Shown: one piece after another, positions 1 through 8,370 of the stretch
Layout: every line of letters begins with the position of its first letter
Numbering within the stretch: the first letter of the stretch is position 1
DNA from: DASYLJ01 sp036009625
GTDB taxonomy: Bacteria; Desulfobacterota; Binatia; DP-6
NCBI GenBank assembly: GCA_036009625.1
Contig: DASYLJ010000193.1
Span: 1-64,000, forward strand
Length of the DNA: 64,000 nt
Reading direction: 5' to 3'
Made by a program: the position numbers and the translations under genes
The notes under the pieces: model-generated
Told to the model about the DNA's origin: nothing
The model's input: only the letters and a program-made list of their open reading frames with translations
Databases searched by the model: none

Positions 1-175
1 AGCAGTGCGAGAACTCGGAGAGGAAATGGTGCTCGACCGACCACACGTGCGTGAAGCCGACCTGCTCGCCGCGCACCGCCTGCTCGATCATGGCGTGGTA
101 GGCGTCGCGCTCGTCGCGTTCGCCCCACGGGGCGGGAACGGGGATCTCGTAGAAGAGGCCGAAGTCGAGCGCCAT
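1..175 (-). CDS. LLM-class flavin-dependent oxidoreductase, N-terminal part
   Basis: This gene runs off the left edge, so only its first 58 residues are visible. They begin MALDFGLFYEIPVP and continue to HVWSVEHHF, the typical opening beta strand and the E-H-H stretch of bacterial luciferase-like (LLM) monooxygenases, which use FMNH2 or F420H2 to oxidise a small organic substrate. The ATG lies only 7 bases after a TACGTC -10 element, there is no Shine-Dalgarno sequence, and a perfect inverted repeat sits in the promoter. It is therefore probably leaderless and TetR-controlled. Substrate unknown; truncation is by the window only. Confidence 0.8.
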   Translation of the reverse strand, partial: MALDFGLFYEIPVPAPWGERDERDAYHAMIEQAVRGEQVGFTHVWSVEHHFLSEFSHC

Positions 176-182
176 GGCGGGT

Positions 183-212
183 GACGTAGTCCAAACGTGC
201 GTTTGGCTGCAA
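183..212 (-). promoter_or_regulatory. Leaderless promoter with CAAACG operator, site 1
   Basis: On the minus strand TTGCAG (212-207), an 18-base spacer and TACGTC (188-183) end 7 bases before the ATG at 175. The spacer holds the perfect palindrome CCAAACG-CA-CGTTTGG (191-206). The same core recurs at 22220, 25559, 41263 and 54410, always over the -35/spacer of a promoter, so it is read as a TetR-family operator. Confidence 0.7.
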
Positions 213-215
213 CCC

Positions 216-1082
216 TCAGTCGAGCGAACGCATCGTCGATTCGAGCCCCGTGGTGCCCTGGTCCATGCCCGTCGCCGCGAGCATGCCCTGACCGCCGAAG
301 CGGCGCATCGTGTTGCCGCCGACGGCCGTGAGACCGCCGTCGACGACGAGCGCGGTGCCCGTCACGAACACCGCGTCGTCGCTCGCGAGATAGAGCGCGG
401 CCGCGGCGATGTCCTCGGGGCGTCCGTGCTCGGGCCACGGCTGCAGCGTGTCGAGCAATGGGCGCAGCGTATCGGGATCGCCGCGATGGAGCAGCGGCGT
501 CAGGATGCCGCCGGGACAGATCGCGTTGACGCGGATGCGCTCCGCCGCGAGCTCGATCGCCACTGCACGCGTCAGGTTGACGACGGCCGCCTTCGCTCCC
601 GAGTAGGCCTGCGGTCCGTCACCGCCGCCGAGACCGGCGACCGACGCGGTGCTGATGATCGTGCCACCACCCTGCCCCTTCATGACCCGCGCGGCGTGCT
701 TCATGCCGAGGAAGACACCGCGCACCAGAACGGCGAACGTGCGATCCCAGTCCTCGACGCTGATGTGCGTGATGGGTCCGAAGACACCCGCGAACCCGGC
801 GTTGTTGAAGACGCAGTCGAGGCGTCCGAAATGGCTGACGGCGCGATCGGTCGCCGCGGCCACCTGCGTCTCCTCGGCGACGTCGGCACGTGCGAACTGC
901 ACGACGCGCTCGCCGTGACCGGCGCGCGCCGCCAGCTCGAGCGTCTCGCGCCCGGTCTCCTCGTTCAGATCGACCGCCATGACGCGCGCGCCCTCCTCGA
1001 GAAAGCGCAGCACGGTGGCGCGGCCGATGCCGTTGCCTCCGCCGGTGATGAGCGCCGTCTTGCCCGCGAGCCGTCCTGCCAT
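216..1082 (-). CDS. Short-chain dehydrogenase/reductase (SDR)
   Basis: A 288-residue classical SDR, an NAD(P)-dependent oxidoreductase of alcohols or ketones. The Rossmann glycine motif TGGGNGIG is at about residues 13-20, NNAG near 97, and the catalytic S and YSGAK (Y-x3-K) follow at the usual distance. The C-terminus extends past the usual DGG ending with a Gly/Met-rich tail of about 30 residues, which is unusual. The start ATG at 1082 follows GGAGGTCGACACGC, a usable Shine-Dalgarno. It ends 40 bases before the leftmost LLM gene and is codirectional with it, but that gene has its own promoter. It diverges from the WD40 lipoprotein. Substrate cannot be told. Confidence 0.88.
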   Translation of the reverse strand: MAGRLAGKTALITGGGNGIGRATVLRFLEEGARVMAVDLNEETGRETLELAARAGHGERVVQFARADVAEETQVAAATDRAVSHFGRLDCVFNNAGFAGVFGPITHISVEDWDRTFAVLVRGVFLGMKHAARVMKGQGGGTIISTASVAGLGGGDGPQAYSGAKAAVVNLTRAVAIELAAERIRVNAICPGGILTPLLHRGDPDTLRPLLDTLQPWPEHGRPEDIAAAALYLASDDAVFVTGTALVVDGGLTAVGGNTMRRFGGQGMLAATGMDQGTTGLESTMRSLD

Positions 1083-1165
1083 GCGTGTCGACCTCCGCGA
1101 TGCACCATCGAGCCCCCTGGACGTCGCTGTCAAGGAATGGGCGGCGTGTGGTAGGCCGGCGACGT

Positions 1166-2533
1166 ATGCGCACCATGGCCCTCCTGATGCTGCTCGCACT
1201 CGTCGTCGCCTGCGATCGTTCCGATGCCCCCACCCCACGGGTCGGGCTGCAGGACCATGGCGCGCATCACGGCGGCGTCGTCTTCAACGGGCCGCGACTC
1301 AACCTCGAGGCGGCGGCCGCTCCCGACGGCACCATCCGCGTGTACCTCACCGACGAGTGGCGCCGGCCGGTCTCGAGCGAGGGCGTGCGCGGCACCGCCA
1401 CGCTGACCGGCCCCGGTGGACCGCAGGCGATCCCGCTCGTCGCCGAGGGCGACACGCTCGTCGGCCACGGCCCGAAGCTCACCGGTGACACCGTCGGAGC
1501 CGACATCGCCGTCGATCGCAACGGCGAGGCGATCAGCATGTCGTTCATCCTGCCGCTGACGAAGGGTGCGCCCGGGGCTGCCGGCGTGCCGCTCGACGGC
1601 TGCGTCGCCCCGCCGCCCGGCGACGATCCGTCGGCGCCGCATCCGCGCTGCGTGCTGCGTTTCCTGCAGGCCATCCACGGCATCGTGGCCCCACGCGACG
1701 GCAGCGCCGCCGTCGTGTCCGTGCTCGAGAGCCGCACGACGTCGTGGCAACTGCCGGGCGTCACGCTGCTGGCCGGCTTCGACGCGCCACCCGCCGAAGA
1801 GATCCCCGTCGACTCGCATCCGCACGTCGAGGAGCCGACCTACATGGCGATGCGCGCCGACGGCCAGGAGGTCGTGCTGGCGCTGGGCGAGCATCTCCTG
1901 CGACACGACGTGCGGACGGGCCGCCTCGTGAAGGAGCTCGCCGGTCCGGGCAAGGCGGCACGCAGCGTGGCGTGGTCGCCCGACGGCAAGTACCTCCTCG
2001 TCAACGTGTTCGCGTCCGGCACCGTCTACCTGCTCGACGCCGACACCAACGCCACCGTGCGCACCTTCGAGGCGCCGGGCGAAACCACCATGGTCGCCTT
2101 CTCCCCCGACGGAACGCTCGCCGCCGTCGGTACCGAGGCCGGTCCCATCACGCTCTTCGACGTGGCCGGCAAGCAGCCGCCGCGCACGCTGTCGGAGCCC
2201 ACGAACCGGACCGACGCGCTGGGCTTTGCCGGCAACGACCTGGTCGCAACCGGGGCCGAGGGCATCCTCCGCGTCTGGGATCCCATCACCGGCACGCTGA
2301 AGTCGTCGACGTCGCTCGGGGTTCCCGTCGTGCGCCTCGCGGTGCAGGCCGACGGAAAGCGCGCCGCGACGGGCGACCGCGAGGGCCACATCCGCATCCA
2401 CTCTCTCCCGGATGGCGCCGTCACGGAGACGATCGGCTGGCACAAGGGCTTCGTGCGCTGGATCACGTTCGCCGGCCCGGTGCTGCTGGCAGGTGACGCC
2501 GACCGCCAGTTGGCGGTCTGGGACCTGCCGTAG
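1166..2533 (+). CDS. WD40-repeat lipoprotein
   Basis: A 455-residue exported protein. The start MRTMALLMLLALVVACDRSD gives a positively charged n-region, a hydrophobic core and a lipobox (VVAC) near residue 17, so it should be lipidated. Residues of about 25-180 form an unassigned domain with HHG and PLDGC segments. The C-terminal 270 residues hold WD40-like repeats (SVAWSPDGKYL, MVAFSPDGTLAAV, LRVWDP, LAVWDLP) that would form a beta-propeller for protein binding. I chose ATG 1166 over an in-frame ATG 27 codons upstream because only this start puts the signal peptide at the N-terminus. Partner unknown. Confidence 0.8.
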   Translation: MRTMALLMLLALVVACDRSDAPTPRVGLQDHGAHHGGVVFNGPRLNLEAAAAPDGTIRVYLTDEWRRPVSSEGVRGTATLTGPGGPQAIPLVAEGDTLVGHGPKLTGDTVGADIAVDRNGEAISMSFILPLTKGAPGAAGVPLDGCVAPPPGDDPSAPHPRCVLRFLQAIHGIVAPRDGSAAVVSVLESRTTSWQLPGVTLLAGFDAPPAEEIPVDSHPHVEEPTYMAMRADGQEVVLALGEHLLRHDVRTGRLVKELAGPGKAARSVAWSPDGKYLLVNVFASGTVYLLDADTNATVRTFEAPGETTMVAFSPDGTLAAVGTEAGPITLFDVAGKQPPRTLSEPTNRTDALGFAGNDLVATGAEGILRVWDPITGTLKSSTSLGVPVVRLAVQADGKRAATGDREGHIRIHSLPDGAVTETIGWHKGFVRWITFAGPVLLAGDADRQLAVWDLP

Positions 2534-2610
2534 CGCAGACGCCACGGCGAGTGTCGAGCAGTTGGCCTGGTTCCACTGACGCGCCGCGTCTGTTACCCCG
2601 GAGGCAGTGG

Positions 2611-3603
2611 ATGCCAATGGAGGAGCGCGCGCTCGACTCGACCCTGCTTGATCGCCTCGTCTGGGCCCTGGTCCAGGCGGCGGTCGACGCGGTCCGCTAC
2701 CAGCCGCCGCACCTGAAGGTGCTGCAGGCCTGCGAAGCCAATCAGCCCGAGGTCCCGGCACCGGTCGCCCACTGGCTGGCCGAGCTCCAGGCCCGCCCCT
2801 CGGTGGTCGAGCTCGGACGGCTCCCGCACGCCGTCGTGCGACAGGCGGCCGCCATTGCCGCGCGCAGCTTCGGTCCGACGGCCTCGGCCCTGATCCGCTT
2901 CCTGTCCGGGGCCACGGCCGGCGCCGTCGATCGCGCCGGTGCGGTCGCGCTCGAGCGCCCCATCCGCGCCCGTGCCCACCCCGGCCTGCTCGTACCCCAT
3001 CCGCACGACGTCGCCGTGCTGGCGCTCGACATGCGTGGGTTCACCGGTCTGACCGAGGCGCTGCACGACACGCAGTACCTCGTCGATCTGCTCGAGGAGT
3101 ACCTGACGGCCCTCACCCGCGTCGTCGAGTCGCATCGTGGCGTCGTGTTCCAGTACACCGGCGACGGCTTCCTGGCGCTGTTCCTGCCGGAGCTGTCGGG
3201 ACGACACCCAGCCGCGATGCTCGACGGGCTCGTGCACGAGATGTGTCCGCAGCTGCACCAGACGTTCGACGACCTGCACGCGCGCTGGCGCGCCGAGTGG
3301 CGCGACGCCGACCGCACGACGGTGCCCATCGGCCTCGGCGTCGGCATGAGCTTCGGCCGCGTGACGCTCGGGTTCATCGGACCGTCGGGCAAGAAGCAGC
3401 TCGGCGCGATCGGCGAGCCGATCAATCTGGCGGCCGTGATGTGCGCATCCGCGGTGGCGGGCACGGTACTCGTCGATCGGGCGGCCTTCGTCGAGGCCGG
3501 CGTCGAGCCGCTGCATCCGCGGCTGGTGCGCATCCGCTCGCGCAAGCTCGGCCGTCGCATCGAGGCCGTCTGCTTCCGCTTCGGCGGTCGTCTCGACGGA
3601 TGA
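2611..3603 (+). CDS. Class III adenylate/guanylate cyclase
   Basis: A 330-residue protein with an N-terminal helical region (about 1-125) and a class III cyclase catalytic domain (about 130-325). Both metal-binding aspartates are present: D140 in LALDMRGFT and D185 in YTGDGF. The late motif GEPINLAAVM supplies the conserved Asn, while the transition-state Arg position is not obvious. It should make cAMP or cGMP from ATP or GTP in the cytosol. Start ATG 2611 has GGAGG six bases upstream. The stop overlaps the next ATG (ATGA), so it is translationally coupled to the small membrane protein that follows. The nucleotide specificity cannot be read by eye. Confidence 0.88.
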   Translation: MPMEERALDSTLLDRLVWALVQAAVDAVRYQPPHLKVLQACEANQPEVPAPVAHWLAELQARPSVVELGRLPHAVVRQAAAIAARSFGPTASALIRFLSGATAGAVDRAGAVALERPIRARAHPGLLVPHPHDVAVLALDMRGFTGLTEALHDTQYLVDLLEEYLTALTRVVESHRGVVFQYTGDGFLALFLPELSGRHPAAMLDGLVHEMCPQLHQTFDDLHARWRAEWRDADRTTVPIGLGVGMSFGRVTLGFIGPSGKKQLGAIGEPINLAAVMCASAVAGTVLVDRAAFVEAGVEPLHPRLVRIRSRKLGRRIEAVCFRFGGRLDG

Positions 3604-4133
3604 ACGCGCCGACCATGCCGTGGCTCGCCATCTCGGCGCCTGCGGCATTCGCCGGCGCAGTCCTGCTCGTCGTGGCGATCCGCGGGCTGGTCCGGGCGCT
3701 CCGAGTCGACGCCCTCGCGCGACTGCCCATCGTCCCCGAGCAGCGGGTGACGCTGCCCGGCGGAGACGTCATGCTCTCCGTCGAGGGACGGTTCGGCACG
3801 ATGAAGTTCGGCGGGCTCGGCTGGACGCTGCACGAAGCCGACGGCGGGCGCGTGGTGCCGACGCAGACCGTGCTGCTGCGTCGCAACACGACCAGCCTGA
3901 GCGGCCGAACCCAGCTCGCGTTGCGGCGCTTCACGCTCGACCGACCGAGCGACGTGCTGCTGCGCACCACCGGTCTCGACGCAGCCACGGACTACACCGA
4001 CTGCGCCCTCCTGCTGACGCGACCGACCGGCGCGCTGCTGCCGCTCTGGATCGTCGCCACCGTGCTGGGCGCCCTGCTCTTCTTGGGCGGCCTGGTGACG
4101 TCGATCCTGCTCTTCGCCGGCGAGCTGCCCTAA
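3600..4133 (+). CDS. Small membrane protein coupled to the cyclase
   Basis: A 177-residue protein with one hydrophobic segment at about residues 8-30 (AFAGAVLLVVAIRGLV) and another near the C-terminus (LWIVATVLGALLFLGGLV). Between them is a soluble beta-rich region of about 110 residues. No family is recognised. The start overlaps the cyclase stop as ATGA, so the two are likely made together, and it may anchor or tune the cyclase; that is inference. Its TAA stop overlaps the stop of the converging ankyrin gene by sharing CTAA. Confidence 0.7.
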   Translation: MNAPTMPWLAISAPAAFAGAVLLVVAIRGLVRALRVDALARLPIVPEQRVTLPGGDVMLSVEGRFGTMKFGGLGWTLHEADGGRVVPTQTVLLRRNTTSLSGRTQLALRRFTLDRPSDVLLRTTGLDAATDYTDCALLLTRPTGALLPLWIVATVLGALLFLGGLVTSILLFAGELP

Positions 4134-5512
4134 CTCTTGCCGAACAGGCGACGGACGCGGCCGAGCAGCCCCGACGCCGCACGCGTCCCACCATGACGGC
4201 GCAGCAGCGCGATCACGGCCCGGTGCGCATCCCCCTCGGGTCCTTGCTGCTCCGGCTGCATCTCGACGAGATCGAGCGGCGTCGCGTTCGCCGGAAGCGT
4301 GCCGGCATCCGGCCAGACGCACTCGGCCGTGGTGCGCGCGTTGACGTCGGCTCCCGCGGCGAGCAGGCGCTCCACCACGGCGACCGCGCCCACGAGCGAT
4401 GCGGCGTGGAGCGGCGTCAGACCCGCCGTGTTCCGCGCGCGTGCATCGGCACCGGCAGCGAGCAGCACGTCGACACGCGCCACCGCGTCGTCTCCCTGGA
4501 CGGCCAGATGCAGCGGCGTGTCGCCGACACCGTCGCGCGCATCGACCGCGAGTCCGGCGTCGAGCAACGCGCGCAGGACCTCGGGGCGCGCGATCGCCGC
4601 CGACTGATGCAGCGCCGTGCGGCCATCCGCGCGCGCGGCGTTGCGATCGGCGCCGCGGGCGATGAGCAGCAGCACCATCTCCTCGTGCTCGCCGGCAGTG
4701 AGGAGCGGGGTGCTGCCGTCGTTGGTGCGCGCTTCGGGATCCGCACCGTGGTCGAGCAGCAGCCCGGCGACGATCGTCGTGTCGCGCTGCGTGGCCATGT
4801 GCAACGCCGTCGCACCGCGCGCGTCGCGCGCATCGATGACGGCGCCGCGCGCGAGTAGCGTCTCCAGGATGGCCGCCGGCTCTTCGGGCGACACCGTCGG
4901 TCGATCGGCGAGCGCGTGCATGGGCGTCGCACCGTCGGCATCGGTCGCGGCGACGTCGAGGCCACGGTCGAGCAGCGCCGTCACGACCGCCGGCGCGTGC
5001 GCGCGCACCGCCGTGTGCAGCAGCGTGCCGCCGCGCGGATCGCGTGCATCGACCGCTGCGCCGAGTGCGAGCAGTCGTTGGACGAGCGCCGCGCGCGCCA
5101 CCGGCTGGCGACCGCGCTCGGCCATCGCCAGCACCAGCGGCGTCCGGCCAGCGTCGTCGGCGTCCTCGATGCGCGCGCCGCGATCGACGAGCCAGCCGGC
5201 AGCGTCGTCACGACCCTCGACGATGGCGTGGTGCAATGGCGTCGTGCCACCGGGGCCGCGCGCATCGATGGCGATGCCGTTGCGGACCAGCATCTCGGCG
5301 GCAGCCAGCGCTCCCGGGAGCGGACCGAGGATCGCGCGATGCAGCAGCGTCAGCGTCCCCGGCACGGCCTCCGGCGTCCATCCCGTCGCGCGCAGCTGCG
5401 CCAGCAGTCCCGCCACCGCGGGCGCCTCGCCACGCTCGATGGCGGCAGTGAGCGCGTCCTCCCGCGCCGTCACGTCCACGCTCGTCACCCCGTCGCCCCC
5501 GATGCCCTGCAT
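4130..5512 (-). CDS. Ankyrin-repeat protein
   Basis: A 460-residue protein made almost entirely of ankyrin repeats, about ten, visible as recurring G-x-TPLH and LL-x-x-GAD segments (GTTPLHHAIVEGR, GDTPLHLAVQGDD, GLTPLHAASLVGA). Ankyrin stacks bind other proteins. No signal peptide or membrane segment is evident, so it is probably cytosolic. ATG 5512 is chosen because sequence upstream in frame is low-complexity Arg/Pro with no repeat. The C-terminal 40 residues (GLLGRVRRLFGKS end) are basic and lie outside the repeats. It converges on the cyclase pair with overlapping stops. Confidence 0.88.
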   Translation of the reverse strand: MQGIGGDGVTSVDVTAREDALTAAIERGEAPAVAGLLAQLRATGWTPEAVPGTLTLLHRAILGPLPGALAAAEMLVRNGIAIDARGPGGTTPLHHAIVEGRDDAAGWLVDRGARIEDADDAGRTPLVLAMAERGRQPVARAALVQRLLALGAAVDARDPRGGTLLHTAVRAHAPAVVTALLDRGLDVAATDADGATPMHALADRPTVSPEEPAAILETLLARGAVIDARDARGATALHMATQRDTTIVAGLLLDHGADPEARTNDGSTPLLTAGEHEEMVLLLIARGADRNAARADGRTALHQSAAIARPEVLRALLDAGLAVDARDGVGDTPLHLAVQGDDAVARVDVLLAAGADARARNTAGLTPLHAASLVGAVAVVERLLAAGADVNARTTAECVWPDAGTLPANATPLDLVEMQPEQQGPEGDAHRAVIALLRRHGGTRAASGLLGRVRRLFGKS

Positions 5513-5563
5513 GCGAGTCTGTACATATGTCGCGCACGCCCGGCTTTCCAACCATTCGCGACG

Positions 5564-5593
5564 TTGACGCCTCTGCGGAGGCGGCACTATGGT
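5564..5593 (+). promoter_or_regulatory. Leaderless promoter with GCCTC inverted repeat
   Basis: TTGACG (5564-5569), an 18-base spacer and TATGGT (5588-5593) lie 8 bases before ATG 5602. The spacer carries GCCTCTGCGGAGGC (5569-5582), a 14-base near-perfect inverted repeat that may be an operator for an unidentified repressor. Confidence 0.6.
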
Positions 5594-5601
5594 GCCGCGC
5601 C

Positions 5602-6525
5602 ATGGCGACGCTCGATCCGCAGGCACGCGCACTCCTCGATCAGATGGCCGCGATGGGCGGGGCACCGCTCTCGAGCATGCCAGTGGAGGGCGCGCGCCAG
5701 CTGATGAACGCGCTGGCCTCGATGCAGGGCGCGGGCGAGGCCGTCGCCCACGTCGAAGACATCCGCATCCCCGGTCCGGGCGGTGACATCCCCGCACGGC
5801 TGTATCGGCCCGCAGGCGATGCGCTACCGCTCCTGGTCTACTTCCACGGCGGTGGCTGGGTGATCGGTAGCCTCGAGTCGCACGACGCGCTCTGCCGGAC
5901 GCTCGCCAACGCCGCGGGGTGCGCGGTGTTGTCGATCGACTACCGCCTGGCCCCGGAGCATCGCTACCCGGCGGCCGCCGACGACTGCTACGCGGCCACG
6001 GTCTGGGCCGTCGCGAACGCCCGCGCGCTCGGCACCGATCCCGCCCGCGTCGCGATCGGCGGCGACAGTGCCGGCGGCAACCTGACGGCGGTGACGGCGC
6101 TGCGCGCTTGCGATCAGGGCACCCCGGCGTTGCGCTTCCAGCTCCTCGTCTACCCGGTCACCGACCACCGCTACGATACGGCATCGTATCGGGAGAATGC
6201 CGAGGGATACCTCCTCTCCCGCACCGATATGGTGTGGTTCTGGGACCACTATCTGGGCACCAACGACGGCACCGAGCCCTACGCGTCGCCGCTGCGTGCT
6301 ACCAACCTCGCAGGTCTCCCACCGGCGCTCGTGATCACCGCCGGCTTCGACCCACTCCGCGATGAGGGCGAGGCGTACGCCGAACGGCTGAAGAAGGCCG
6401 GGATTCCCGTCACCCTCACCCGCTACGACGGCATGATCCACGGTTTCTTCGGCATGGGCGCCCAGCTCGACGAAGCGAAGCGCGCCATCGGCCAGGCCGC
6501 GACCGCGCTGCGCGCTGCGCTCTGA
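5602..6525 (+). CDS. HSL-type alpha/beta hydrolase (carboxylesterase)
   Basis: A 307-residue esterase or lipase of the hormone-sensitive lipase family. The oxyanion-hole motif FHGGGW is near residue 87, the nucleophile elbow GDSAGGN near 155, the acid in FDPLRDEG, and the His in IHGFF near the C-terminus, so the triad is complete. It hydrolyses short or medium ester bonds in the cytosol; no signal peptide is seen. It diverges from the ankyrin gene and has its own leaderless promoter. ATG 5602 fits that promoter and the family length. Confidence 0.9.
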   Translation: MATLDPQARALLDQMAAMGGAPLSSMPVEGARQLMNALASMQGAGEAVAHVEDIRIPGPGGDIPARLYRPAGDALPLLVYFHGGGWVIGSLESHDALCRTLANAAGCAVLSIDYRLAPEHRYPAAADDCYAATVWAVANARALGTDPARVAIGGDSAGGNLTAVTALRACDQGTPALRFQLLVYPVTDHRYDTASYRENAEGYLLSRTDMVWFWDHYLGTNDGTEPYASPLRATNLAGLPPALVITAGFDPLRDEGEAYAERLKKAGIPVTLTRYDGMIHGFFGMGAQLDEAKRAIGQAATALRAAL

Positions 6526-6635
6526 GCGGATCGCACTCCGCTGCGCAGGCGCCATGGCAGCGCCGCCCCTCTTGACTCGAACGCGAACGGTCACAGGTTC
6601 GGCGGCGAGTCGAATTCCCACCAAGGAGGAGCGCG
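6526..6635 (+). promoter_or_regulatory. Leader and candidate promoter of the HSP20 pair
   Basis: This 110-base gap contains TTGACT at 6572-6577 with AGGTTC 17 bases further on, a weak match to a promoter. It ends in a strong Shine-Dalgarno (AAGGAGGAGCG) for the first HSP20 gene. No CIRCE element (a 9-9-9 inverted repeat) is seen. Confidence 0.35.
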
Positions 6636-7070
6636 ATGCTGCTCATGTCGAATCCGTTCAACGATCTGCTCCGGCTGCAGGCCGAGCTGGACAATCTCCA
6701 CAAGCGACCGGCCCCCGGGTATCAGCTCGGGACGTCGAGCGCGGGCGTCTTCCCGCCCATCAACGTCTTCCGCAATGCCGACGGTGTCGTCGTCCGCGCC
6801 GAGCTGGCCGGACTGCGTCCCGAGGACATCACCGTCACCAGCGAGCGGCGCCGTCTCACGATCAGCGGCGAACGCAAGCCCGACGAGGGTGAGCGCGGCG
6901 CGTATCACCGTCGCGAGCGTTCCCACGGTCGGTTTTCGCGCACGGTCGTCCTGCCGGACGATCTCGACGCCGAGCACGCCAACGCGCAGTTCCGCGACGG
7001 CGTGATGACCATCACCATCCCGCTCGTCGCCGCGGCCAAGCCGCGCACCATCACGGTCAAGGCCGCGTAA
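6636..7070 (+). CDS. Small heat-shock protein, HSP20 family
   Basis: A 144-residue alpha-crystallin-type chaperone that holds unfolding proteins in large oligomers. The alpha-crystallin domain spans about residues 45-130 (INVFRNADGVVVRAELAGL through DGVMTITIPL). The N-terminal MSNPFNDLLRLQAELD stretch is typical of the amphipathic N-arm, and the C-terminal tail ends in TITVKAA. ATG 6636 follows AAGGAGGAGCGCG. It is 11 bases ahead of a second HSP20 gene, and the two presumably form a heat or stress operon. Confidence 0.93.
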   Translation: MLLMSNPFNDLLRLQAELDNLHKRPAPGYQLGTSSAGVFPPINVFRNADGVVVRAELAGLRPEDITVTSERRRLTISGERKPDEGERGAYHRRERSHGRFSRTVVLPDDLDAEHANAQFRDGVMTITIPLVAAAKPRTITVKAA

Positions 7071-7081
7071 GGAGAACCCCA

Positions 7082-7489
7082 ATGACCACACAGGAACTCG
7101 CCGCGAAGGAGAAGCAGGAGTCGCAGGAGCGCGAGCAGCAGACGCGCGCCGGCCGCACCTTCGTCCCGGAGGTCGACATCCGCGAGGACGACCAGGCCCT
7201 GTGGCTGTGGGCCGACATGCCCGGCGTCGGGCAGGACCGCGTCAACGTCGAGCTGCACGAGAACACGCTCACGCTCGAGGGCGACGTCTCGCCGCAGGAC
7301 TACGAGGGGCTCGCCCCCGTCTTCACCGAATACAACGTCGGCAATTTCGTGCGGCGCTTCACGCTGCCGCATGCCGCCAACTTCGATCGCGAGCACATCA
7401 CCGCACGCCTCGTGAACGGTGTGCTCGAAGTGAAGCTCCCCAAGGCCGCGAAGGCCCAGCCGCGACGCATCCCGATCAGCGTCGCGTGA
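7082..7489 (+). CDS. Small heat-shock protein, HSP20 family (second copy)
   Basis: A 135-residue HSP20 chaperone. Its first 20 residues are highly charged and likely helical (AAKEKQESQEREQQ), after which the crystallin domain starts at FVPEVDIRED and runs to LVNGVLEVKLPKA. It ends RRIPISVA, which supplies an I-x-I/V tail motif used for oligomer contacts. Shine-Dalgarno AAGGAG lies within the 11-base gap after the first HSP20. The two proteins differ strongly, so they may form mixed oligomers. A 13-bp hairpin follows the stop. Confidence 0.93.
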   Translation: MTTQELAAKEKQESQEREQQTRAGRTFVPEVDIREDDQALWLWADMPGVGQDRVNVELHENTLTLEGDVSPQDYEGLAPVFTEYNVGNFVRRFTLPHAANFDREHITARLVNGVLEVKLPKAAKAQPRRIPISVA

Positions 7490-7499
7490 CGCGCTGTCC

Positions 7500-7529
7500 C
7501 GGTGGGGCGATGACGCCATCGCCCCACCG
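7500..7529 (+). terminator. Intrinsic-terminator-like hairpin after HSP20 pair
   Basis: GGTGGGGCGATG pairs perfectly with CATCGCCCCACC around a 4-base ACGC loop. The stem is 13 bp if the C7500-G7529 pair is included. The downstream tract (CCCCGTTCCTT) is only weakly T-rich. It separates the HSP20 operon from the SDR operon promoter. Confidence 0.75.
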
Positions 7530-7538
7530 CCCCGTTCC

Positions 7539-7568
7539 TTGACGCCCGCTCCGGGTGCCGCCTATGTA
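7539..7568 (+). promoter_or_regulatory. Leaderless promoter of the SDR-SCP2 operon
   Basis: TTGACG (7539-7544), an 18-base spacer and TATGTA (7563-7568) end 8 bases before ATG 7577. There is no Shine-Dalgarno. No CAAACG operator is present. Confidence 0.65.
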
Positions 7569-7576
7569 CCCCGCCC

Positions 7577-8368
7577 ATGGGGCGGCTCGCGGGCAAGGTG
7601 GCCATCGTCACCGGAGGAGCATCCGGCATCGGCGCCGCGACGTTGCGACGCTTCGCCCGCGAGGGCGCTCGCGTCGTGTGCGCCGACGTCGACGACGAGC
7701 GCGGCGAAGCGCTCGCCGCCGAAATCGCCGGTGGCGGCGGCGACGCGGTCCACCGTCACACCGACGTCGGCGTCCTGAGCGACCTCGAGGCCACCGTGGC
7801 CTGGGCCGTCGAGCACTGGGGTGGCCTCGACGTGCTCCACAACAACGCGGTGTGGACCGGCGGCGGCTACGTCGGCGACATCGATCCCGTCATCTGGGAC
7901 CAGAGTCTGCGCATCATGCTGACGGGTGTGTTCTACGGCATGCGGGCCGCGCTGCCGGCACTCCTCGCCCGCGGCGGCGGCTCGATCATCACCACGTCAT
8001 CGGTCGAGGGTCTCGTCGCCGAAGTGATGGCGGGGCCGTACAACACCGCCAAGGCCGGCGTCATCAACCTGTCGCGCACCGTCGCCGTCGAGTACGGCCG
8101 CCGCGGCATCCGCTCGAACTGCATCTGTCCGGGTGTCGTCGAGACGCCGCTGTTCGAGCGGCTGCTCGCCATCGTCCCGAAGTCGCGCGACGCCATCGCC
8201 GCCGAGCACGCGCTCGGCCGTCTCCTCCAGCCCGACGAGATCGCGAACGTGGCGCTGTTCCTCGCCAGCGACGAGTCGTCGGCCATCACCGGCGCAGCCA
8301 TCGTCGTCGACGGCGGGCTCACCTGCCGCTCGCCGATCACCGGCTTCCCAGCCTACGGAGACGCCTGA
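7577..8368 (+). CDS. Short-chain dehydrogenase/reductase
   Basis: A 263-residue classical SDR with TGGASGIG (about 13-20), the NNA motif in LHNNAVW, the catalytic Ser in ITTSSVEG, YNTAK (Y-x3-K), and the C-terminal VVDGGLTCR. It should oxidise or reduce a hydroxyl/keto group using NAD(P). It is the first gene of a tightly packed operon with a phosphotransferase-SCP2 fusion, an AttH-like protein and a SnoaL-like protein, which points to breakdown of a hydrophobic ring or isoprenoid compound. The exact substrate is not readable. Confidence 0.9.
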   Translation: MGRLAGKVAIVTGGASGIGAATLRRFAREGARVVCADVDDERGEALAAEIAGGGGDAVHRHTDVGVLSDLEATVAWAVEHWGGLDVLHNNAVWTGGGYVGDIDPVIWDQSLRIMLTGVFYGMRAALPALLARGGGSIITTSSVEGLVAEVMAGPYNTAKAGVINLSRTVAVEYGRRGIRSNCICPGVVETPLFERLLAIVPKSRDAIAAEHALGRLLQPDEIANVALFLASDESSAITGAAIVVDGGLTCRSPITGFPAYGDA

Positions 8369-8370
8369 TC

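Noticed and set aside
1130..2761. Long open frame (543 codons) antisense to the WD40 lipoprotein
   Set aside because: Arg/Gly/Ala-rich, no domain, and the opposite strand encodes a clear lipoprotein; typical shadow of high-GC coding DNA.
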